A stretch of 64,000 bases of DNA from the NCBI RefSeq assembly GCF_001577525.1, contig NZ_CP013015.1, positions 849,107 through 913,106 on the forward strand, given 5' to 3'. Position 1 is the stretch's first letter, and every line of letters begins with the position of its first letter. The stretch is from Candidatus Desulfofervidus auxilii. Lineage in GTDB: Bacteria > Desulfobacterota > Desulfofervidia > Desulfofervidales > Desulfofervidaceae. Positions 34,103 to 41,681 of this stretch are shown here, one piece after another. The notes beneath the pieces are model-generated. The model was given only the letters and a program-made list of their open reading frames with translations, was not told the DNA's origin and did no database searches. The translations under genes were made by a program, and so were the position numbers.

Positions 34103-34525
34103 ATGAATAAAAAAGTTTTTATCTCAGGTTCTATTTCGATAAAAAGACTTCCAAAAGAAGCTTTAAAATCTATAGACAAAATTATCTCAAAAAAGTTTGA
34201 GATATTAGTTGGGGATGCTAGAGGTGTTGATTCTCTGGTGCAAAGGTATTGTGCTAGCCGTGGCTATTACAATGTTAAAGTTTACTCAATCTATGATATT
34301 CCCAGAAATAAAATCAGTGATAAATTTAGATTTGAGAAAGTTGAAGTGACCGAATCAGTCAGAAGAAAAAGAGAGTCTGAGAGACAACAGGCAAAAGACC
34401 AAGCAATGACAAGAGATTGTGATTACTGCCTGGTCATCTGGAATGGGAAAAGTAAGGGAAGTTACGCAAACATTTTAAGGGCGAAAGAGTTGAAAAAAGG
34501 ACTTAAAGTAGTTATTAACAATTAA
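34103..34525 (+). CDS. SLOG-superfamily nucleotide-binding-like protein
   Basis: 140 aa. VFISGSISIKRLPKEA, FEILVGDARGVDSLVQRYC and RDCDYCLVIWNGKSKGSYAN follow the Rossmann-like SLOG/DprA-LOG order (G-S loop, G-DARG-D helix, then D..iW.G.S.Gs). SLOG domains bind nucleotides or their cyclic derivatives and act as sensors in defence systems. The close position to a DUF1874 ring-nuclease gene is suggestive. No effector domain is fused. Confidence 0.65.
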   Translation: MNKKVFISGSISIKRLPKEALKSIDKIISKKFEILVGDARGVDSLVQRYCASRGYYNVKVYSIYDIPRNKISDKFRFEKVEVTESVRRKRESERQQAKDQAMTRDCDYCLVIWNGKSKGSYANILRAKELKKGLKVVINN

Positions 34526-34537
34526 CACAGGAAGAAA

Positions 34538-34675
34538 ATGAAAAAAGAAACAGTTAAACTCAGGATAAATACCAAGGTCTATAAAAGGATTGCAAGAGAT
34601 CTTTACCCTATCTTACCAACCAGGGTTTACCAGAATAAAAAAAGTATAACAGGAAGAAAGCCAGGGCTGCTCTAA
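34538..34675 (+). CDS. small basic peptide, paralogue of the one at 34007
   Basis: 45 aa: MKKETVKLRINTKVYKRIAR, then a Pro/Lys-rich end. AGGAAG precedes the ATG by 4 nt. It starts 12 nt after the SLOG gene, in operon style. Confidence 0.45.
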   Translation: MKKETVKLRINTKVYKRIARDLYPILPTRVYQNKKSITGRKPGLL

Positions 34676-34740
34676 AGAAAGAAATCAGCGAAATTTGGTA
34701 GTCGGGGCAGCACTTTGAAATTACTCTTTTTTACCACTAT

Positions 34741-34768
34741 GCCTGCCTGCCGCAGGCAGGCCTGCCTG
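34741..34768. repeat. REP-like palindrome
   Basis: Nested copies of CCTGCCTGCCGCAGG and its complement; part of a non-coding stretch 34676-34880. Confidence 0.6.
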
Positions 34769-34808
34769 AATCAACCCAAACGCTTTTCTGTAAAAACTTC
34801 AAAACAAC

Positions 34809-34845
34809 GCCAGCAGGCCTTTCCATTCATAATGAGCCTGCTGGC
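34809..34845 (+). terminator. GC-rich hairpin
   Basis: Perfect 10-bp stem GCCAGCAGGC (34809-34818 with 34836-34845) followed by TTAATTTTTT. It resembles an intrinsic terminator and also sits before the next gene. Confidence 0.6.
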
Positions 34846-34880
34846 TTAATTTTTTAAAGTAGTTGGAGATGACAATAATC

Positions 34881-35180
34881 ATGTCTTTCCTGTCAAAAAT
34901 CCAGCATAATCTAAACGAACTCCACATTTACTGCAGACTTAGAGAAAGAGGAATACCTGAAGATAGAGCCAGGAAACTGGCAAAACTAATGTCTCCAAAG
35001 GAAATCATCTACAGGGAAAGACTCTTGCACAAAATCAGAGAATACGCAGCTGTGCTCGTAGCATTTACAGGGTTTGCACTTGGAAGTGCGGAATCTGATA
35101 ACTGGACAGCACTAATCCTGAGTAAAATTGCAGGATTCGCACTTGCTCTCATAGGTATGAAAGCCCTGAAGAAAAAATAA
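34881..35180 (+). CDS. small membrane protein, unknown
   Basis: 99 aa from the ATG at 34881 (TTGGAG 12 nt upstream). Helical N-terminus, then two hydrophobic stretches (AAVLVAFTGFALG, then IAGFALALIGM) and a Lys-rich end. No family recognised. Confidence 0.55.
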   Translation: MSFLSKIQHNLNELHIYCRLRERGIPEDRARKLAKLMSPKEIIYRERLLHKIREYAAVLVAFTGFALGSAESDNWTALILSKIAGFALALIGMKALKKK

Positions 35181-35189
35181 AAAATCCAG

Positions 35190-35227
35190 GGCTTCTCAGG
35201 AGAGAAGCCTTAAGAGGTGTCTCTTAA
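35190..35227 (+). terminator. two tandem hairpins
   Basis: GGCTTCTC/GAGAAGCC (35190-35197 with 35202-35209) and TTAAGAG/CTCTTAA (35210-35216 with 35221-35227), just before the small gene at 35255. Confidence 0.45.
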
Positions 35228-35254
35228 CCCCAAACTCTCTGATAAACGGAGAAT

Positions 35255-35425
35255 ATGATGAAACAAAGAGTTTTCTTTAAACGCACTGACGGCCATAAAA
35301 GCCACATATCTGGATTACGCCGTGCACTGGCCAACAAACAGTTCAGGAAAAAATTTATAGCTCGGGCCGACTCCCAGGTAAAGCACCTGAGCAGACAACT
35401 CAAAATAACCCAGGAGCCTGAATAG
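35255..35425 (+). CDS. small basic protein, unknown
   Basis: 56 aa, starting MMKQRVFFKRTDGHKSHISG, very rich in Lys/Arg. ACGGAG lies 6 nt before the ATG. Possibly a nucleic-acid binder. No family recognised. Confidence 0.45.
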   Translation: MMKQRVFFKRTDGHKSHISGLRRALANKQFRKKFIARADSQVKHLSRQLKITQEPE

Positions 35426-35449
35426 AACTGGAAAGTAACACAACTACCT

Positions 35450-35482
35450 CAAAAGCGTTCCCTGTTTGTAAGAACGCTTTTG
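35450..35482 (+). promoter_or_regulatory. pre-Shine-Dalgarno hairpin h (compensated stem)
   Basis: CAAAAGCGTTC (35450-35460) pairs perfectly with GAACGCTTTTG (35472-35482). Compared with the other copies, the T-A pair at the stem top is C-G here on both arms. AAGGAGG follows. Confidence 0.65.
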
Positions 35483-35494
35483 AAGGAGGATAAG

Positions 35495-35701
35495 ATGAAA
35501 AGTAACTCCTGTGTTTTAAGCAAAATACTGGGAGGAGTAAAACTGGTTTCAGGTAGGACCTACGTCATTACTACAAAAAGCCTCCCACCGGATAGAAAAG
35601 CCACTATTGATAAACTTCTACCCCCCGGCACAAGCCTTGTAAGAGGCGTTCTTCTCTCCAGACCAGCCACAAGTCCCGAGATGATCAGAATTTTTACATA
35701 G
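35495..35701 (+). CDS. small unknown protein
   Basis: 68 aa from the ATG at 35495. VKLVSGRTYVITTKSLPPDR is strand-rich; the rest is Pro-rich. No family recognised. Confidence 0.5.
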   Translation: MKSNSCVLSKILGGVKLVSGRTYVITTKSLPPDRKATIDKLLPPGTSLVRGVLLSRPATSPEMIRIFT

Positions 35702-35750
35702 AGAAACAGAAAAATTAACAGCTCAAACGTTTTACATTAAACATTTATTG

Positions 35751-35779
35751 TTGAACTTTCAGAAAAAATGTTTTACAAT
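35751..35779 (+). promoter_or_regulatory. promoter of vapBC-1
   Basis: TTGAAC (35751-35756), 17-bp spacer, TACAAT (35774-35779). A GTTTTACA direct repeat (35730, 35771) overlaps it and could be the VapB operator. Confidence 0.55.
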
Positions 35780-35806
35780 TGTGAGAAATACGCATGGGAG
35801 GAAATT

Positions 35807-36016
35807 ATGCCTACGGTAACAATTTCTGGCAAATATCAAGTTGTTATTCCTAAAGAGATACGCAAGTTACTTGGTTTAAGGAAGGGACAGAGGATGATAG
35901 TGCTGGTAAAGGATGGGGTTATAAACCTTATTCCAAAAAAAGAGCTTTCCAGCATGAAAGGTATATTTAAGGGAATGGACACCAGAAACCTGAGAGAGGA
36001 GACAGAAAGATTATGA
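35807..36016 (+). CDS. vapB: AbrB-type antitoxin VapB
   Basis: 69 aa from the ATG at 35807 (GGGAGG upstream). VTISGKYQVVIPKEIRKLLGLRKGQ is the swapped-hairpin AbrB/MazE DNA-binding motif, and the C-terminal tail wraps the toxin. The stop overlaps the toxin start (ATGA). Confidence 0.92.
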   Translation: MPTVTISGKYQVVIPKEIRKLLGLRKGQRMIVLVKDGVINLIPKKELSSMKGIFKGMDTRNLREETERL

Positions 36017-36381
36017 TTGTTGTGGATTCCTATGGATGGATTGAATATTTCGCAGACGGCCCCTTATCTGATAAATATCAGAAATATATTACAAATCCTG
36101 AAGATATTTTGACTCCGGTAATTGTGGTTTATGAAGTGTATAAAAAAGTAAAACGAGAGAGAGGTGAAAAGGCAGCTCTGGTAGTTCTAGCTCATATCAA
36201 CCAGACAAACATTGTTCCTCTCGACGAGACTCTCGCAGTAAAAGCAGCAGATGTAGCCCTGGAGTTTAAACTTCCAATGGCCGATGCCATTGTGTATGCC
36301 ACTGCTATTGTCAAGAACTGCAAGGTGGCTACAAGCGACCCCCATTTTAAGAAACTACCCCATGTAATATTCGTAGAATGA
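36013..36381 (+). CDS. vapC: PIN-domain toxin VapC
   Basis: 122 aa. The acidic set is in place: VVDSYGWIEYF (D), VYEVYKKVKRE (E), LPMADAIVYA (D), ATSDPHFKKL (D). VapC proteins cut tRNA or rRNA. Confidence 0.92.
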   Translation: MIVVDSYGWIEYFADGPLSDKYQKYITNPEDILTPVIVVYEVYKKVKRERGEKAALVVLAHINQTNIVPLDETLAVKAADVALEFKLPMADAIVYATAIVKNCKVATSDPHFKKLPHVIFVE

Positions 36382-36483
36382 TCTCAATGCATTCAGGCAA
36401 ATTCTAGCTTTAAGAAATCTTCCTCCGGTTCCATCTGTCCTGTCAGGACAAAATAATACCGTTTTTTTAAAACCTTATTCTTC

Positions 36484-36534
36484 GCTTTATTTCCCTTTAT
36501 GTGAAGATAAAGCTGCCCCTGCCGCAGGCAGGAA
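36484..36534 (+). promoter_or_regulatory. hairpin plus REP-like palindrome before 36546
   Basis: GCTTTAT (36484-36490) with ATAAAGC (36507-36513), whose loop ends TTATGTGAAG, followed by the REP-like CCTGCCGCAGGCAGG. AAGGAG comes 3 nt later. The stretch 36382-36483 holds nothing clear. Confidence 0.4.
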
Positions 36535-36545
36535 GGAGAAAACCC

Positions 36546-36743
36546 ATGAGCAATATGTTGAGATGTAATGCACCATTGAAGTTGATAGAAAAATACCTGG
36601 TGAAGAAAACAAAACCAATCGTTCGCAAAAGTAACAATCCAGAAGAACAGCAAGAGATATTCGAAAAAACTAAAAAGAGCCTTCCTGACCTGTTGGTCCT
36701 AAAAGAAAGTTTTTTCAAAAATGGAGGTAATAACAATGTTTAA
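36546..36743 (+). CDS. small basic protein, unknown
   Basis: 65 aa from the ATG at 36546 (AAGGAG 7 nt upstream). Helical and Lys-rich. It overlaps the RNase HI start by 8 nt. No family recognised. Confidence 0.5.
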   Translation: MSNMLRCNAPLKLIEKYLVKKTKPIVRKSNNPEEQQEIFEKTKKSLPDLLVLKESFFKNGGNNNV

Positions 36744-37392
36744 AGTAACCATCTATACAGACGGCGCCTGCATCGGCAACCCGGGACCCATGGGAATCGG
36801 GTTTATCCTTCAATGTAACGGCCACCAGCTCAAAGTGGCTCGCTACATCGGTGAAGGCACCAATAATGTAGCGGAGCTTACCGCAGTTATTGAGGCATTC
36901 AAGGCCATCAAAAACAAAAAAGTCCATGCAGTTCTGCACACAGATAGCCAGCTCGTGTATGGATTCCTCAAGGGAACTTCCAAAGCCAGAGCACTTAGAC
37001 ATTATGCTGAGGAAATGAAAAAGCTGGCTGCCGAATTCGGGAAACTTGAAGTAGTAAAAGTCACTGCCCATGCCGATGACACGATGAACAACACGGTGGA
37101 TAAACTTGCAAGAAAGGCTGCAAAAACAAAAAAGAGCTTTGAAGAAAGAAATAAACCGAGGCTAACAATGTCTGATGCATTTTTTCCATGGAAGTTATAC
37201 ATAAACAACACTCTTACAGATGAAGCGAATAGTTTGGAAGATGTAAGAAAAATCCTATCCAGAGAGGGGCTCAAACTCGCTGCACGGGGTGCTGAAATCA
37301 AGTTCGTTGACACGCTCGACTACACTGTCCTTAAAATTGAAAACGGTATCTTTGTCTGGCCTGAAGAACTGAAGGGAAAAAGGTATGTGTAA
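36736..37392 (+). CDS. ribonuclease HI with C-terminal extension
   Basis: 218 aa from the ATG at 36736. Catalytic acids of RNase HI: IYTDGACIGNPGP (D), NNVAELTAVIEAF (E), LHTDSQLVYGFL (D), NNTVDKLARKAA (D). Residues 148-218 are an extra module (FPWKLYINNTLTDEANSLED, then a strand pair) not found in E. coli RnhA. It removes RNA from RNA-DNA hybrids, useful for plasmid replication. Confidence 0.9.
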   Translation: MFKVTIYTDGACIGNPGPMGIGFILQCNGHQLKVARYIGEGTNNVAELTAVIEAFKAIKNKKVHAVLHTDSQLVYGFLKGTSKARALRHYAEEMKKLAAEFGKLEVVKVTAHADDTMNNTVDKLARKAAKTKKSFEERNKPRLTMSDAFFPWKLYINNTLTDEANSLEDVRKILSREGLKLAARGAEIKFVDTLDYTVLKIENGIFVWPEELKGKRYV

Positions 37393-37567
37393 TGAGTATG
37401 AATCCAAAAACCGTGAACGTATCAAAATGAAAAAAGAAATTGAAAAATGGCAAAGAGAAATGGAAGAGAAAAGAAGACCATCTCTTGAGCGCATCTTAAC
37501 TGCCCTGGAAAAATTCCAAAAGAAGCATTTCACCAGTAATTCGCAAAAGACTAAAAAAGGTATTTAG
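37385..37567 (+). CDS. small coiled-coil protein, unknown
   Basis: 60 aa, almost entirely charged helix (MKKEIEKWQREMEEKRRPSL). It overlaps RNase HI by 8 nt in operon style. No family recognised. Confidence 0.45.
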   Translation: MCNEYESKNRERIKMKKEIEKWQREMEEKRRPSLERILTALEKFQKKHFTSNSQKTKKGI

Positions 37568-37725
37568 CATCAAGTCACAATTTTTCAATAAATAAAGAAT
37601 TTTCTAAAAGAGGTGCACAATGACAGCAACTCAATTTGCCAAACTCTTGAATAATTTAAAGTCAGAACTCCGAGGGAAAAAAGTAATGGTTATTGCTCCT
37701 AATGGTTTATATTTACCAGCGACGA

Positions 37726-37860
37726 GTGAACTACCCCTCCCTTACGGAAGGGGCTTCCGGTAGGTTGCCCACCCGGAAAACCCGCTAGTGGGATTCCTGC
37801 TTCAGCGACCGAGCTTGCCCATTCCCGTAGGGATGAGTAGAGGCTCGATCTCCACAGGCG
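37726..37860 (-). ncRNA. candidate TnpB guide RNA (reRNA/omega RNA)
   Basis: In IS605 elements the guide RNA comes from the 3' end of tnpB and the right end. This stretch has the expected palindrome (CCCTTCCGTAAGGG) at the terminus. The guide would read out into the flank as TCGTCGCTGG from 37725 downward on the minus strand. Confidence 0.45.
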
Positions 37861-39101
37861 TGACTTCGGACCGCCCCGGCCCTAGGGCTTCTAAAAGGGG
37901 TTGTCTCCCTCAAAAATGCTTTCTGTTCGATTACCCTTGCCGCATTGGTATCTCGGTCGAGTTCTATCCCGCAGTACGGGCATTTGTGGATCCTCTCAGC
38001 CAAAGCTTTTGGAACGAGAGCATGACAGGCGCTACACTCTTGGCTCGTATATCTTGGATCTACTCTCACTACCTCATTACCCCTGAGCATGACACTCTTA
38101 TAGGTGGTAAGGGTGATAAGAGTTGCCCATCCTGCATCAAGTATTGCCTTTGCTAAATGATGATTTTTCACCATTCCCCTTATGTTTAGCCTTTCAAAGG
38201 CAATAAAGCTGTAGTTTACCACCAGCCATAGGGCCAGTTTGTGTAAAAAATCTCTGCGCTGATTCGCAACTTTCTCGTGTAATCTTGCCAGCCTGATTCT
38301 CTGTTTTTCGTAATTCGCTGAACCTTTTTGTTTGCGGGAAAGCCTTTTCTGGGCTCTCTTTATCCGGGCTTCAGACCTGTAGATAAATTTCGGATGTTCT
38401 TGATAATTGGTATCAGAAGTGTTAACGATTTTTTTCAGTCCAAGGTCAATGCCTGTAGATTTACCGTTATCCTGAAGTTGAAGCTCTACTGCTTTTTTAA
38501 GGGTGATACAGAGATACCACTTACCTGATTTTTCCCGCTTCAGTATAACGGTTTTGGCCTGTTTCCAGTCTAATGGCCTATGTACCCTTATCCTTACCTC
38601 ACCGAAACCAGGCAGGACAGTTGTGCCAAATTTATTGTTATCCTGTCTGAACTTGATAACTTGTTTTAGCTCTCCCTTTTGCTTCATCCAGACCTGTGGA
38701 TAGGTGAATGAACGATATTTGGATAGTTTTTTCAGACGAGGATATCCCACCTTGACATGTTTTCCATTCTTCTTTCGTTTTAGGTCCTCAAAAAATTTTT
38801 GATAGGCCCTATCCACACGCTGGAGACAGTTCTGCAATAGCTGACTGTGCACTTTTTTCAATGTGGGATCTGAATCTTTGAGCAAGAGCAAGCCATTTTG
38901 CTGTTGGCTGTAGGTTATAGTCTTTTTTTCGGTACGATATGCGTTTCTGCGTTCTTTAATGGCTGAATTGTATAGATTACAAAGAGTATATAACCAGCTC
39001 TCCGCCTTATATTCCTGGAGGGCTGTTAAGTATGCCCGGTATCTGTGTGTAATCTCAATTATATTATCAGGCTCTTTATTTTTCTTTCTGGGTACTGACA
39101 T
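37785..39101 (-). CDS. tnpB: RNA-guided nuclease TnpB
   Basis: 438 aa, apparently intact. RuvC acids: TGIDLGLKKIVN (D), IAFERLNIRGMVKN (E), DRDTNAARVI (D). The zinc ribbon is CSACHALVPKALAERIHKCP followed by YC. The N-terminal HTH/OB part is Lys/Arg-rich. TnpB cuts DNA next to a TAM with a guide RNA made from the element's right end, favouring its retention. It overlaps tnpA by 26 nt. Confidence 0.92.
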   Translation of the reverse strand: MSVPRKKNKEPDNIIEITHRYRAYLTALQEYKAESWLYTLCNLYNSAIKERRNAYRTEKKTITYSQQQNGLLLLKDSDPTLKKVHSQLLQNCLQRVDRAYQKFFEDLKRKKNGKHVKVGYPRLKKLSKYRSFTYPQVWMKQKGELKQVIKFRQDNNKFGTTVLPGFGEVRIRVHRPLDWKQAKTVILKREKSGKWYLCITLKKAVELQLQDNGKSTGIDLGLKKIVNTSDTNYQEHPKFIYRSEARIKRAQKRLSRKQKGSANYEKQRIRLARLHEKVANQRRDFLHKLALWLVVNYSFIAFERLNIRGMVKNHHLAKAILDAGWATLITLTTYKSVMLRGNEVVRVDPRYTSQECSACHALVPKALAERIHKCPYCGIELDRDTNAARVIEQKAFLRETTPFRSPRAGAVRSHACGDRASTHPYGNGQARSLKQESH

Positions 39102-39483
39102 AGTGCTTGATATCCTCTAATTTCACCTGTCCAGTGGATGCGATAAAGTAAGAGTCTGACCAGAATTTTCCAGCCCAAAGATGCTTGCTCATAACATCAG
39201 GAAACTCTTTTCTCAGTATCCTTGAGCTTACGGATTTGAGGCTGTTTACAAATTTAGACAGGGTAACAGGCGGTCTGGATGCAAAAAGTATGTGTATATG
39301 GTCTTTGTCTGTCTCCTGCTCTATAATTTCTATTCCGAAGCGTTTTGCAACATCTCTAACTATTTCCTTTAGTCTATTATCCAGCACCCCTACCAAAACC
39401 TTCTTTCTGTATTTTACGCACATGACGAGGTGGAACTGAAGAGAATAGACTGAATGACATCCCTTGTCTAACCTGTATTTCAT
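39076..39483 (-). CDS. tnpA: IS200/IS605 Y1 transposase TnpA
   Basis: 135 aa, intact. The HUH motif is DHIHILF, and the catalytic Tyr lies in WSDSYFIASTG. It excises and inserts single-stranded DNA at a short target. Confidence 0.93.
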   Translation of the reverse strand: MKYRLDKGCHSVYSLQFHLVMCVKYRKKVLVGVLDNRLKEIVRDVAKRFGIEIIEQETDKDHIHILFASRPPVTLSKFVNSLKSVSSRILRKEFPDVMSKHLWAGKFWSDSYFIASTGQVKLEDIKHYVSTQKEK

Positions 39484-39704
39484 GGGTATTTTTTACCATA
39501 GAACTCCACCTGATGTCAACATCTGCCTCTCATCCCCTCCCTTACGGAAGGGGACTTCCCGGCGGAAAAGTTAAATTTGTAATAAAAGACCCCTACAATC
39601 TTTCCTTAACTGAGGGAAATGTGAAATACATAGTAGTAACGTATGAAGAAGGATAACAGAGCTTCTTAGAAAAGGAAACAACGACCCATAAAAAACAATA
39701 CATC

Positions 39705-39736
39705 AAAAGCGTTTCCTGTTTTATGAAAACGCTTTT
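39705..39736 (+). promoter_or_regulatory. pre-Shine-Dalgarno hairpin i (GCGTTT type)
   Basis: AAAAGCGTTT (39705-39714) with AAACGCTTTT (39727-39736); loop CCTGTTTTATGA. GGAG follows 14 nt later. Confidence 0.65.
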
Positions 39737-39764
39737 AAATAAAAAAAGAAGGAGAATGAGATAA

Positions 39765-40106
39765 GTGGGTATTAAAATTACTAATCAGGGATTTAAGGGG
39801 AAGGGGATTTATATTGGAAGGCCAAGCCCGTATGGAAATCCATACCCAACTAAGAAGAGCCAATTTTCAGATAAGGTATATTCCTTGAAGGAAAGCTTGA
39901 GAATGTATGCGAAGAAAGTTGACAAGGGAGAAATAGATATTTCCGAACTAGTTGAGAAATATAAAAATGAAGGTTCTTTGGTCTTGGATTGTTTTTGCAC
40001 AAACAGAATTATTCAAGATATAAGCGATATTGAACCTGAGAACTTTGTGTGTCATGGTGAAGTGTTAGCTTGGTATATCCTTTTGGAAGTCTTTTTATTG
40101 AAATAG
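39765..40106 (+). CDS. DUF4326 protein
   Basis: 113 aa from a GTG. KGIYIGRPSPYGNPYPTKKS and FVCHGEVLAWYILLEVF, with a Cys pair (LDCFCTNRII), match DUF4326 (YIGRp..fGNPf..., C-C, CHGd-LA). These phage/plasmid proteins are probably nucleotide-related; function unknown. It stands next to a macro-domain-like gene. Confidence 0.8.
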   Translation: MGIKITNQGFKGKGIYIGRPSPYGNPYPTKKSQFSDKVYSLKESLRMYAKKVDKGEIDISELVEKYKNEGSLVLDCFCTNRIIQDISDIEPENFVCHGEVLAWYILLEVFLLK

Positions 40107-40144
40107 AACCTGAAATAAAAACTTTTTTATTCATTTATTCTCCT

Positions 40145-40179
40145 TTAAAAGCGTTTCCTGTTCTGTGAAAACGCTTTAA
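40145..40179 (+). promoter_or_regulatory. intergenic hairpin j (GCGTTT type)
   Basis: TTAAAAGCGTTT (40145-40156) with AAACGCTTTAA (40169-40179), loop CCTGTTCTGTGA. The next gene starts 83 nt further on. Confidence 0.6.
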
Positions 40180-40262
40180 CAACGTTTTTGTAGGAGATAA
40201 AGTAGGGGTTTCCGCCGCTCAAGGAAAGTTGGAGTGAAATCAAAATAAAGAGGAAACAACAG

Positions 40263-40787
40263 ATGAGGTATGTATTTGGTGATATGTTTTCTATGGTTAA
40301 CCGGGGTAGTAATAATATTCTCTGTGTAACTACAAATGGCACTATAACTAAATCAAATCAGCTTGTAATGGGTAGAGGTAATGCTTTGCAAGCTGCCAGG
40401 TTGTTTCCATCTCTTAAGACAAAGGCAGCTTTAATGCTTCTTAAACACTTTAAACCGCAGACCTACATCCCGGTAAATCTTATGCCGGGAAAGGAAAAAT
40501 TTAAAAAGCCATGGAAGACTATAATCTATGGCTTCTTCTATTCGGAAAACCTACCTGTAGCCCTATTTCAGGTTAAGAAGCACTTCGGCGAATATGCAGA
40601 TCCTGGATTAATTAATTTCTCTACTGGAATGCTAAAGGCATATGCATTTAAGACCCCTACCAAAATCATCCACCTGCCTTTTCCTGGCATTGGATTCGGG
40701 GGACTTTCAGTCGAGGCGGTTGAGCCATTACTCAGGGTTCTGCCGGATAATGTATGTGTGTGGAGAAGGAGGAAATCAGTTGGGTAG
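40263..40787 (+). CDS. macro-domain-like (ADP-ribose-binding) protein
   Basis: 174 aa. ILCVTTNGTITKSNQLVMGR then GNALQAARLFP corresponds to the macro-domain Asn/Gly-rich loop (NxxNg..k..GG.a.a), and LPFPGIGFGGLSVEAVEPLL to the second ligand loop and last helix. It likely binds ADP-ribose or a related NAD product. Confidence 0.7.
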   Translation: MRYVFGDMFSMVNRGSNNILCVTTNGTITKSNQLVMGRGNALQAARLFPSLKTKAALMLLKHFKPQTYIPVNLMPGKEKFKKPWKTIIYGFFYSENLPVALFQVKKHFGEYADPGLINFSTGMLKAYAFKTPTKIIHLPFPGIGFGGLSVEAVEPLLRVLPDNVCVWRRRKSVG

Positions 40788-40791
40788 AAGG

Positions 40792-40825
40792 CCGAGTCCG
40801 GGTAAACCCTGGCTCGGTTTCTTGT
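40792..40825 (+). terminator. intrinsic terminator after macro-domain gene
   Basis: CCGAGTCCGGGT (40792-40803) pairs, with small mismatches, with CCCTGGCTCGG (40807-40817), followed by TTTCTTGTT. Confidence 0.65.
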
Positions 40826-40883
40826 TAAAAAATTCCCTGCCTTTCTAGTCAAAAATGAGAAAAACAAAATAGGAGGTACAAAA

Positions 40884-41681
40884 ATGAATTTTATTTATGA
40901 ACCATTGACCACACCAAGTCTAACTGAAAGGTATATCGGTGAGTTACTACCTTTCAGGGAAATTTCACCGGTGCTGTTAAAAGGTCCAAAGGGCCAGGGC
41001 AAGACCATGCAGGTGTTTGCCTATGCCATGGAAAACGACTACAAGCTACTGATATTTGAGGCCTCCGAGGAAGCCAGATACGGCCAGATTATTGGTCAGT
41101 TTGGCCTTAAGGGAAGGGAGGCATATTTTTCCCTTGGTGTTATCCCTACTGCTATTCAATATGCAAACAGTGGTGAACGTTTCATACTACTCATTGAGGA
41201 ACTTAATGCGCTTTCACCTGCGGCCCAGAAGCAGCTTAACTCGCTTCTTGATCTTAAGAAGGGAGTGACTGTGAAAGAGATTGGACAAAGGTTTGAGTTA
41301 CATAACAACTCTGACAACTTCCTTGTGGTAGCAACTATGGCTCTCACATTCTACGGTGGTGTATTTGAATTAAATGAGGACCTCAAATCCAGATTTAACA
41401 TTGTATCAGTAGGATATCCACCAGAAGACAAAGAAAGAGAAATTTTGTCTCAGCATACCACAGACAATGAGCTTGCATCAAAACTTGTTACACTAGCAAC
41501 TCAGACAAGAACGAGTTCTTTTGTCTATCAGCTCTCTACTCGTGATCTGGTTAAGGCCGTAAAGGTTATAAATAGACTTGGCCTTAAGTGGGGGCTTAAG
41601 GCCCTTGAGGGAAAGTTTGAAGAAGAGGACAGGAAAACGTTCTGGGAAAGGGTGGCAGGAATCTTTGGGGAGGTAAAGTAA
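40884..41681 (+). CDS. MoxR-like AAA+ ATPase
   Basis: 265 aa. Walker A VLLKGPKGQGKTMQVFAYA, Walker B FILLIEELNALSPAAQKQL, sensor 1 FLVVATMAL and the Arg-finger region LNEDLKSRFNIVSVGYP. MoxR AAA proteins work with a VWA partner to remodel target complexes. AGGAGG precedes the ATG. The stop overlaps the VWA gene start. Confidence 0.88.
   Translation: MNFIYEPLTTPSLTERYIGELLPFREISPVLLKGPKGQGKTMQVFAYAMENDYKLLIFEASEEARYGQIIGQFGLKGREAYFSLGVIPTAIQYANSGERFILLIEELNALSPAAQKQLNSLLDLKKGVTVKEIGQRFELHNNSDNFLVVATMALTFYGGVFELNEDLKSRFNIVSVGYPPEDKEREILSQHTTDNELASKLVTLATQTRTSSFVYQLSTRDLVKAVKVINRLGLKWGLKALEGKFEEEDRKTFWERVAGIFGEVK

Larger units (their letters stand above)
37726..39570 (-). mobile_element. IS200/IS605-family element with tnpA and tnpB
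   Basis: 1845 bp. The left end on the minus strand follows TTTAA and begins CTTTTCCGCCGGGAAG; the right end finishes GGGGTAGTTCAC. Both ends carry subterminal CCCTTCCGTAAGGG palindromes and there is no target duplication, as expected for Y1-transposase elements. The open site is reconstructed from the interrupted gene. Confidence 0.85.
37620..39656 (+). pseudogene. 63-codon gene interrupted by IS200/IS605 element
   Basis: The left part (37620-37725) encodes MTATQFAKLLNNLKSELRGK and onwards to LYLPAT. The right part (39571-39656) resumes as IKFVIKDPYNLSLTEGN and ends at TAA. Removing 37726-39570 gives exactly 192 nt, an uninterrupted 63-aa frame. No family recognised. Confidence 0.7.
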
